From the NCBI RefSeq assembly GCF_963855985.1, contig NC_087109.1, positions 6,282,001 to 6,346,000 of the forward strand: a stretch of DNA of 64,000 nucleotides, given 5' to 3'. The position numbers and the translations under genes are program-made. Below, in pieces: positions 56,662 to 64,000 of this stretch. How positions within the stretch are numbered: the stretch's first letter is position 1; each line of letters starts with the position of its first letter. This stretch comes from Ostrinia nubilalis. Lineage: Eukaryota > Arthropoda > Insecta > Lepidoptera > Crambidae. The notes below the pieces were generated by a model. It saw only the letters and a list, made by a program, of their open reading frames with translations, was not told the origin of the DNA and searched no databases.

Positions 56662-58593
56662 TTATTTACAAGTTTTACAAAAACAGTATTGCCGCTTACA
56701 CATTGAAGTAAGTGTTTTATTCCTTGCATTACTATGCATTACCGCAATGTTTGAAAATAACACTGTTTTAGATGGACAATTTGTATCAACGACGCCTGAA
56801 AACACCCAACCTAACGTCGTATCCTGAGCCAATACCCGCCTATCTCTACTGCGTTTGATGCTCATTCGTATGACCTGACTATAAACCTCAGCACCTAATA
56901 AGACATCAACCTTGTGAGGTTTGTAGTATTCAGGATCGGCAAGGTCCGCTGTTGGTATGTTTATTGACTTAACAGGACAAGCTTCTTCCGACGGCAGGAT
57001 AGATGTGATAGATTTCAGGACGAACGCATTAATCTGCATACTGAAAGTTGAGTCTAACCTTGACTTTATGTTTAAAGTCACAGTGGATTTTGTGGATAAA
57101 CTATTATCCCCGCCTACACCTGTCACGGCGTGTTCGTTAGGTTTTTCTTTCAGCCCTAAGCGCTGAACCATTGCTTTCGTTATGAAAGATCCTTGCGAAC
57201 CCTGATCTAACAAGGCTCGCATACCGCGGTAAGTACCATTTTTCGACTCGGCTTCTACCAAGGCAGTTGGTAATAAAACCGTTTCATTACATTGTCCTGT
57301 CGAAATACATGTTACTACCTTTTCATTATGCTTTCCTACTTGTGTGCCTGAACTAGCTTTCGTACCTTCCGCCCGCATGGCAGAATCAACGCCCTTCCCT
57401 GATTTATCTCCCGTAGGTTTCAAACCGCTGCTGGGATGTAATAACGTATGATGACGTTTCTTACAAATATGACATTTGAAGGTGGTTTTACAAGCCTTGG
57501 CAGAGTGATTATTGTACAAACAAACAAAGCACAACCTATTTTCCCGAGCAAAACACCGACGAGTTTCATTACTTTCATGTGCAAACTTTTTACAGTTCGC
57601 AATCTTATGACTAGCTTTACAATATGTACAAATTATATTTATATTGCGTGAATGAAAAGATTGTGAGCTTTTACCTTTCACCCTCTCAGAACTAGTCCTT
57701 TCATTCAAGTTTTCTAAGCCTCGGAATCGTGCAGTTAAAAATTGAGCAAACTGTTCGTAGGTCGGCAGTTCATCAGTCCCGTCCGATGAAATGTTTAGTT
57801 CCCATGCCTTCCTAGTCTCCTTGTCAAGTTTCCCACTGATTAGGTGAATGATAAAAATGTCCCAAGAGGAAACATCCACACCTAAGTTTTTAATAGACTC
57901 TAAACAATCAGAGGTGGTACTTAACAGATGTTTAATATCCTGACCCGATTCTGTATTTGAGCTTTTTTGATTAAATAAACGGTTTAAAATGTTGTTAACT
58001 AAATACCTTTTATTGTTGTACATAAGCTCGAGTTTTTCCCAGCTGCTTATGTAATTTTCAGCTGAAACTGAAATGTTATTCAAAAGTTGTGCAGCATCTC
58101 CTACAAGGTACGCTTTTAAATAATACAACTTTTGTGCTGCATCTAATGATTGGTTATTGTGAACTAGTCCTATAAAAAGCTCTCTGAAAGTTTGCCATTC
58201 TACGTATTTACCTGAAAATGTTGGGATTTTAATTTCAGGCAACTTAAACTGAGTTGAGTGTTGAGCTGGCTCCGTGTGCGACTCTAAAATGGGCAGTGAA
58301 TGAAACTTATTTAACTTATCCTTGATGTGAGACTTGTACTTCATATAAAGCTCCTCGACATCATCAAACACACTTTCCCTATAATAGTCAGATTCCTGCA
58401 ATTCGTCCTCATCAGTAGTGCTTACAATTTCCTGTTGTGTTTTAAAAAAGACTCCCCAATGTTGTTCTAACATTTCTAGCCTGGTCTCAAGATAAGCTTG
58501 AGTCAGTCTGTCCTTTGGAGACTTTTTAAAGTTCGTGAATGCCCTTACTATTGCGGCCCTAGTGGCCTCCTGAACCTTCACTAGAGGCTCCAT
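56662..58593 (-). CDS. BEL/Pao gag-protease polyprotein, no polymerase
   Basis: This intact 643-residue frame encodes the structural and protease part of a BEL/Pao retrotransposon. Residues 1-110 are a charged, probably helical N-terminus. Residues 117-290 match the gag domain known as DUF1759 (KLPEIKIPTFSGKYVEWQTF near 118, then LVGDAAQLL near 163). Cys/His clusters follow: C322-x2-C325-x3-H329-x4-C334, then C355-x2-C358 with H363 and C368, then C374-x2-C377, which suit nucleic-acid binding. Residues 440-600 form the retropepsin-like DUF1758 domain, with RALLDQGSQGSFIT around D463 as the likely catalytic Asp, DVLLGAEVY near 563 and LGWVFSG near 594. The frame stops 43 residues later, where a full element would continue into reverse transcriptase. 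I chose the first in-frame ATG; no other gene competes for this span. Confidence 0.92.
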   Translation of the reverse strand: MEPLVKVQEATRAAIVRAFTNFKKSPKDRLTQAYLETRLEMLEQHWGVFFKTQQEIVSTTDEDELQESDYYRESVFDDVEELYMKYKSHIKDKLNKFHSLPILESHTEPAQHSTQFKLPEIKIPTFSGKYVEWQTFRELFIGLVHNNQSLDAAQKLYYLKAYLVGDAAQLLNNISVSAENYISSWEKLELMYNNKRYLVNNILNRLFNQKSSNTESGQDIKHLLSTTSDCLESIKNLGVDVSSWDIFIIHLISGKLDKETRKAWELNISSDGTDELPTYEQFAQFLTARFRGLENLNERTSSERVKGKSSQSFHSRNINIICTYCKASHKIANCKKFAHESNETRRCFARENRLCFVCLYNNHSAKACKTTFKCHICKKRHHTLLHPSSGLKPTGDKSGKGVDSAMRAEGTKASSGTQVGKHNEKVVTCISTGQCNETVLLPTALVEAESKNGTYRGMRALLDQGSQGSFITKAMVQRLGLKEKPNEHAVTGVGGDNSLSTKSTVTLNIKSRLDSTFSMQINAFVLKSITSILPSEEACPVKSINIPTADLADPEYYKPHKVDVLLGAEVYSQVIRMSIKRSRDRRVLAQDTTLGWVFSGVVDTNCPSKTVLFSNIAVMHSNARNKTLTSMCKRQYCFCKTCK

Positions 58594-59109
58594 ATTTACA
58601 AATCAATTTGCAAAATACACAAACAAAAATATACACAACTACACGAACACAGAAACACAAAATATACAATCAGTTTAAAAATAACGAGTAAATTGCAAAG
58701 TTACTAAGTAGATTTAATGTCCCAAAGTTACGTTTAATCTTCGTTTTGTTTCGTATCAATAAGTAAGGTTTAAAGTACTCACGATTTCACTTCACAACAC
58801 ACACTATGATGATGATACTATGCACACCAGCTCCGACTCCTCACACTCACGCTCGCCGTGCTCGTTCTATGTAGCACTCCCTAGCGCTCCTCGGTTGCCG
58901 CCAACCGCTGCCAAAGACTCTCTGCTGCTCCTCCCGTACGCCTTATCCAGCCAGTCTTCACCAGAGACAGGACCCTTCCTCTGCCGTGTAGTCACCGCTG
59001 ACACCACTGCAGGGACTCCAAGATAGCAGCTTTGCTATCTAGTAACTTCGTACGGGCGGTACTCCGCTGTATAGACTACCGTAATTTTCCTACCATTTTC
59101 TTCAAAGCC
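58594..59109 (-). other. BEL/Pao 5' leader
   Basis: This is non-coding sequence between the primer binding site and the gag start. The part from 58820 to 59060 is richer in C and G on the plus strand than its surroundings. A short plus-strand open frame there looks incidental. Packaging or dimer signals might be expected here but none can be named by eye. Confidence 0.5.
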
Positions 59110-59128
59110 AATCCGACTCGTAGGACCA
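59110..59128 (-). other. Primer binding site of the BEL/Pao element
   Basis: The minus-strand sequence directly after the 5' LTR is TGGTCCTACGAGTCGGATT. TGG pairs with the CCA end of a tRNA. The rest resembles the complement of an insect tRNA-Tyr 3' end with a few differences. The tRNA identity is from memory and only tentative. Confidence 0.7.
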
Positions 59129-59403
59129 TGAACGAAATACGTCACCGACACTACGAGAGATTAATTGATTGAAAGGCTTTGTGGTGTAAAATAAAATTAT
59201 ATTGTAAAATAAAATCAAATTACATTTCGTTTTAGTTCAGAGTAGAAAAGTCAAGAGAGAAGAGAAAAAAGTGACAATCGAAAAAGAAACATAAAAGAAA
59301 AAGAAGTTTCTCGCCAGCCAGGCGAGCGGCCAAGGAGTTTGGTCGTACCTACATTTGCTACCTCTACCATTTTACCTAGGCCGTCATTAGACAGACCTGA
59401 ACA
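59129..59403 (-). repeat. 5' LTR of the BEL/Pao element
   Basis: This copy is 275 bp and matches 56147-56421 throughout by eye. In the element's own direction it starts TGTTCAGGTCTG and ends TTTCGTTCA. It should hold the promoter and the start of the transcript; I did not locate a clear TATA box. Confidence 0.93.
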
Positions 59404-59465
59404 ATCATTCATCATTATAATTTAACAGCAAGTTATGTTGATGATGTTTATTATTATACAAGCAC

Positions 59466-59645
59466 TAACCCGCAGCTTCGCTCGTGGTAAATTTTGGACA
59501 TCAACATAAGGGGTAAATTTCGGAAAACCCTTTCTTAGCGGATGCCTACGTCATAACTCAGCAATGCTTAATTTTAGCATAATCTGTTTAGTGGTTTGAA
59601 CTATATGTTATAGATCAGTCACTAACGGTTACTTTTATGGACTCT
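59466..59645 (-). mobile_element. Degenerate Helitron-like fragment
   Basis: ACTAACCCGCAGCTTCGCTC and CCTTTCTTAGCGGATGCCTA are shared with 21271-21425. The first part looks like a decayed CTAG and hairpin end in reverse orientation. Confidence 0.35.
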
Positions 59646-59728
59646 ACACAGCAAGCTATCGACGGCTTTATTTCAAAAGACTTTTGTCAAAATCGGTGAG
59701 TCGGAGTTTGGTGTGTAGATGCATTATA

Positions 59729-60111
59729 CAGGTTGTCCCAAAAAGTAGTATCAAGCCGAAGCCCAGAGGCAAAGTATCACTAGGGCTACCGGAATCACCG
59801 CGACTTTTGACAGTTTTCGAGTTATGATATTTTTTACAACAGGATTTTTTTGTTTTACACGTGATATGGAAGTAAATACTTCTGAATCAGATAGGCCTAG
59901 CATTAATCTAATAATAATAAAAAAATCAGGCACGTACCTTATCTATTCGCGATACAGTGACCAAAAAAGTGCCTAAGCACAGAAATTTAAAACAATCATA
60001 ACTCGAAAACTATCAAAAATCGCGGAACATACATTATGGGGGTGATTCGGATAGCCATAGTTATGCTCTACCTCTGGGCTTCGGCTTGACACTACTTTTT
60101 GGGACACCCTG
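59729..60111. mobile_element. MITE with about 40-bp ends and TA flanks
   Basis: CAGGTTGTCCCAAAAAGTAG with TATCAAGCCGAAGCCCAGAG mirrors CTCTGGGCTTCGGCTTGACA and CTACTTTTTGGGACACCCTG. TA lies on both sides. Longer internal regions also pair (AACTCGAAAACTATCAAAA with TTTTGACAGTTTTCGAGTT-like sequence). Tc1/mariner type is inferred from the TA target. Confidence 0.8.
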
Positions 60112-60410
60112 TATAAATAAAGAAAAGGTATGGAAAAGGCGTGTTAAAAAGGTGTACCTACCTACCAAAGTTTGACGCAAAATCCGTAAAAATACTTGTA
60201 TTTACATTAAAGATTTTTTTTCTTATTTCAGACGTAATTCGACGTTCAATGTTACACCAATGTACTCAATGTCACGAGCGGGGTTCGAACACGTGACCCT
60301 TGCGATGAGTCAAGAGTCAATGGACTAGCGGGAGGTTTATAAATAAACAATTTTGTATTAACACCATTTCACTTGCCTATGTGGCGAAAGCGCAGTACCT
60401 CTGTATGTTC

Positions 60411-60561
60411 TTGCAACTCACGAAGACGAGTGAGGTTTACTTGTGTGTGTACGTGTACATGCACATAACGATAGTGTAAGTAATGTCTATTAAAACTTTT
60501 GAAAAGCGAACAGTAGCGAGCCACCACACATGTAAAGCTCACTCGCCTTCGTGAATTGCAA
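60411..60561. mobile_element. MITE G, second copy
   Basis: TTGCAACTCACGAAGACGAG mirrors CTCGCCTTCGTGAATTGCAA. The core is the reverse complement of the copy at 23950. Confidence 0.72.
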
Positions 60562-61707
60562 CAACTACGCTAAGTATGACGGTAACTAATAGGTATTTAT
60601 TTTAAGTATTTAAATTAAGTTTTTTTTTTGTCTCTAAAGGACAATGCTCCTCTATTTAGAGGTGTCAAAGTTTAATTAGTATTTTGCTGTATGTATTCCC
60701 ACTTAATTAGGTATTGTGTAGTGTTTTAGAATTGCAATACTTGTACAAGAGTCATTGCGAAATTGATTAAAAGATCTCATGTAAAACGCAATAGAGTATT
60801 GCGTACAAATGGGCCACATTTCTAGCTACTCATTTCCGATCATGTCGTCACGTTCTATCGCAAAGACACATTACCTACCCTTTGAAGAAAGTGAAAAACT
60901 AAAAGAAAATGGGTAGCTAGAACTGTGCTCAGTACATGACTTCTTCAAAAAGCCTTCAAAAGTGACATTACAACGTGACAAAATAAAATTTTCTTTTTTT
61001 TTTAGGATGGACTGTCCCGCTGAACTTTATTTTTACTTACCTACAAATAAAGCTCTCAGCTTTTTGACAAAGGAAAATTCCTGAAATATTCCACTTCGTG
61101 TTTGTTTTCCTACATCCCTAAATTATGCACAAAAATACGTCCTGTGGCGTAGAGATCACGAAATCAAAGTCTTAAGTAGGTGGCTGATAGATTCAGCAAC
61201 ATTTTAAAGGCTGAACTTTTTTTACAAGAAATATTTTAGTAAGATAATATTGGATTTTATTTGCCTTTCGCATTGCTAGATATCCCAACTAATAAATCTA
61301 CGATTAGTAACCCAAATGACGTCATTAAATTTCCCTACAAAAACAGATCAATGAAAACACCGATCAACGAAAATTATCTCACATTATTTTCGCATCAGTT
61401 CTCTGCTATTTCTATTGTTTTTCTCATTACCGTGTAAATATAAATAATAACTCGTCACAATACCGCTTATTAGAAATATAACATTCCACTACATCTAAAC
61501 AAATGAAAGAATGAGTGAAAATATTTAATGTTTTCACAAACGACGCGCGCGCAGCGTGCTGGATCTAAAGTTGGATTGGATGACGTGCTTATGTTCAATG
61601 AAGATATGTTTTAGAAGTTTCATCATCATCATCAACAGGTCATTTGGTTTTCACTACAGGACACCCTTATTTACCAGCGGTAAATGGAAGATTTGGCTCT
61701 CTACGCT
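60562..61707. other. AT-rich non-coding DNA
   Basis: No repeat family of the window and no gene recognised. A (CATCAT)n scrap lies at 61621-61634. Confidence 0.4.
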
Positions 61708-61847
61708 GAGGTGGAATTGTGTAAAGCAATCGTAATCATTCGACAGTTCATAACGTACGATAAAGTCAGTTAAACAAAGCGTCTAACAGAATAATCGTAC
61801 GTTATGAACTGTCAAATGATAAAGATTGCTTTACACAATTCCACCTC
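61708..61847. mobile_element. Palindromic MITE
   Basis: GAGGTGGAATTGTGTAAAGC through CAGTTCATAACGTACGA (about 53 bases) pairs with TCGTACGTTATGAACTGTCA through AATTCCACCTC. The flanking duplication may be TGA but is not certain. Confidence 0.78.
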
Positions 61848-62233
61848 TGATCAGACGGGTTGGGGATGCATGATTTTCTCATACAGTGTGAGTCTTGATA
61901 AAGTGCACATATGAAATTAGGTGAAACTATCGAAGGAAAAAATGACAAAAAATCAGATATTTTTTTACAGTCCCTTTTTACAACATTCATGAGTTTTATT
62001 TCTTCCTCTTAATTTAGAATTATTATAATACTCAATTATTTATTTTGGTATAATGTGGTAATAACTTACTCAATGTCATTTTTTCTACTCTTAATAATTT
62101 TGTTCATTTTCCTAATGCAGATTACGTACGTATAATATTTATGCAAATTAATGTATCCGCATGTAGATACTTACAGTCAGATCAATAAATATAATATGTA
62201 TTTGACAACCTTATTCCTTATTAACATTGTGCT

Positions 62234-62462
62234 CAGTGTTTTTTAAACTGTGGGTCGCGAGAGGTCGTAAAAACTACCTCAGAAAAAAAAAATGTAAAGA
62301 TAGATTTATTCGAAATCTAAGCAAATGCGTAAATGTTGTATGGATTGAAGTATTCGGTCCCTACATCTTTGTAACATTATAAAATGCACGAAAAAAAAGC
62401 GAACGGTCGGAGTTCGCAAAATATTTTTTGTCTCTTGTCATGAAAAAGGTTGAAAAACACTG
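62234..62462. mobile_element. hAT-like MITE or decayed hAT end pair
   Basis: CAGTGTTTTTTAAACTGTGG with GTCGCGA on the left and AAAGGTTGAAAAACACTG on the right resemble the CAGTG-type ends of hAT elements. A clear 8-bp duplication is not visible. Confidence 0.55.
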
Positions 62463-64000
62463 CGGCTTAGCACTTATGAGTTGATATCCATTACGTGTTC
62501 ATACTTTTGATGCTGGCTGTACTACTACTTGCTAGTATTATTCGAGTGGGTTGTAATAACCTTGATGTCAGATATTTCAAAAAAACGACATGGCGCATCC
62601 TACGAACTACAAAATCATAAATTAAAAAACTTGAAATAATTTATCTACACTATACTAACTTCATCTTCGTTGCAAAATAACTCTTAATGCCACTGAATAA
62701 GATACCACAGTCTATTCAAGAGCTTAAAATCTGCTTTAACTAAACATGAAAAATATGGGGGGGTTAATATTACATAGTTTCTTTTTTGGGATGCTTAGTA
62801 GTAAAAACGTTTTTTTTATACGTACCAAAGTAATTTTGCTCTAATAATGTCCTGTGTGTTTACCATGAGTTTACATTAGGCGTTTACAAAAAAATATGTA
62901 AGAAAGATCGCACAGGGCCCCAATAGCGGTTACTTTCAAGAACTGAAATTTTCATAAACTTTTTTTGACGCACTTGTTAGCGATGGTGTTTAATGTAAAC
63001 TCAATGGTAAAGCTACTTCATGCGAATCGAATCCAGAATTCAATTCCGATTCTGTAATACATGAAATAAGTAGAAAATCCAGCGACTCATCATCAAATTA
63101 TGCAAGGACGTTTCACAGTAGAACGCTTGATCTCGAGCCTTAGGAAGGGTGGTGTGTTTCCAAACAATCGGATACAATGGGTATTGTTGACAAAACGGCC
63201 CGTCAGCGATCGACAGACGACGCGTCGGCTCTTCTCGGTCGAGTTTGCAAAATTTGAAGCGAGATTCGGGTGAGTCACGAGTAGTGATGCGAAATTTGAT
63301 AAAAAAAATTAAAAAAAATACTTGACACCGTTGTTTTTTTTCTAATTTTTTTTTGTAACATTTTAGTGCAATTATGAATTTTACTTGTAAAATAAATCAA
63401 TTTATTTATTTATAATTTAGTTTTATCTTATACAACTTCCAAAAACAGATTACAACTTAACTTATCCTTTCTTTTAGTTTCAGTTCCTACACTAGTCTTG
63501 TACCTACTCTTATGGTCAATGTTGCCAATACATAACATATTCATGAAATCTTGGTACTTTTCAACAAAAAGTAACAGTAGAGTCAAGAATAAACCGAAAA
63601 CTTATAGTCCTCTGAAGTAACGGTTAAGCCTTAAGAGTTTTGGATTTCATACTCTAGAAAAAAAAACAAGGTCCAGAAAAAAAACAGATTTTTTTCAGGT
63701 TTTTTTTTGAGCCAGAAAAAAAACATATTTTTGCAACACTAGTCACGCGTGAGATTGTGAAAGTGGTACTGCTTTGACACGTCTAATCAGCTGATTTGAT
63801 TGAGGAAGTCATGGTTTAGTCAGAATTGACTCGCTGAATGAATAATCTGATGGGATTGTGCTAATACAGCAGTAAATCTATCTCAGGAATCATTTGAGGG
63901 TTCCAATAAGTATGTACTTAATACCGACTCAACTGATGAAAGATTGATTATGATTGATAAGGTTTTTTTTGTACCGCATACCATAATTTTGGTTTCATGT
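62463..64000. other. AT-rich non-coding DNA, A/T homopolymer runs
   Basis: Several A8-A9 and T8-T9 runs at 63300-63350 and 63655-63735. The minus-strand 61-codon frame at 63093-63278 has no domain. Nothing else supported. Confidence 0.4.

Larger units (their letters stand above)
56147..59403 (-). mobile_element. BEL/Pao LTR retrotransposon, short gag-protease-only copy
   Basis: The element is 3257 bp long and is bounded by two 275-bp LTRs that look identical over their whole length, each with TG...CA ends. The flanks carry a 5-bp target duplication, ATCAT, at 56142-56146 and 59404-59408. The minus strand holds, in order, the 5' LTR (59129-59403), a tRNA primer binding site, about 0.5 kb of leader, one gag-protease frame, about 0.23 kb of trailer, a polypurine tract and the 3' LTR. 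A full BEL/Pao element also carries reverse transcriptase, RNase H and integrase. This internal region is only 2707 bp and has no space for them. Identical LTRs and a clean duplication suggest recent insertion, probably with polymerase supplied by a full-length relative. Confidence 0.93.

Overview
The window looks like nuclear DNA from an insect, most likely a moth or butterfly. It is AT-rich, has no operon-like gene packing and almost no long open frames. It is crowded with repeat types that I associate with lepidopteran genomes: Helitron-like elements ending in CTAG, tRNA-derived SINEs, RTE-like LINE 3' ends with (TGA)n or (TCA)n tails, and many palindromic MITEs. The species call is inference from these repeats and from one Sox-family exon.

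Only two stretches code for protein convincingly. (1) 51817-52207 on the minus strand is the first coding exon of a SoxF-group (Drosophila Sox15-like) HMG-box transcription factor. It has a splice acceptor one base before the ATG and a splice donor inside the HMG box. Exons downstream of it would lie at lower coordinates and I did not find them, so much of 1-51816 may be its intron. (2) 56147-59403 on the minus strand is a very young BEL/Pao LTR retrotransposon with 275-bp LTRs identical by eye, a 5-bp target duplication, a primer binding site, a polypurine tract and one intact 643-codon gag-protease frame. It has no room for reverse transcriptase, RNase H or integrase.

The rest is non-coding sequence layered with transposon remains. 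2.2-6.8 kb: tRNA-like sequence, two complete Helitron-like elements in opposite orientation, MITEs and SINEs. 9.48-11.96 kb: a large inverted repeat (743/744-bp arms) around a spacer holding an RTE-like LINE fragment. 13.9-26 kb: many palindromic MITEs of at least three families and a nested foldback at 20.8-21.7 kb. 26.9-27.4 kb: a GC-rich CCAAT-box region followed by a degenerate tandem repeat. 28.5 kb: a perfect 23-bp hairpin. 33.1-33.6 kb: three MITEs of one family end to end. 38-47.5 kb: LINE ends, a hAT-type MITE with an 8-bp duplication, a TA-flanked MITE and nested inverted repeats. 50.07-50.76 kb: a foldback carrying further elements, including a SINE with a 9-bp duplication. 53-55.9 kb: LINE and SINE pieces and two MITEs of different families sharing one TAA. 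59.4-64 kb: more MITEs.

No rRNA, functional tRNA, CRISPR array or bacterial-style operon was seen. Boundaries were read by eye and may be off by a few bases.
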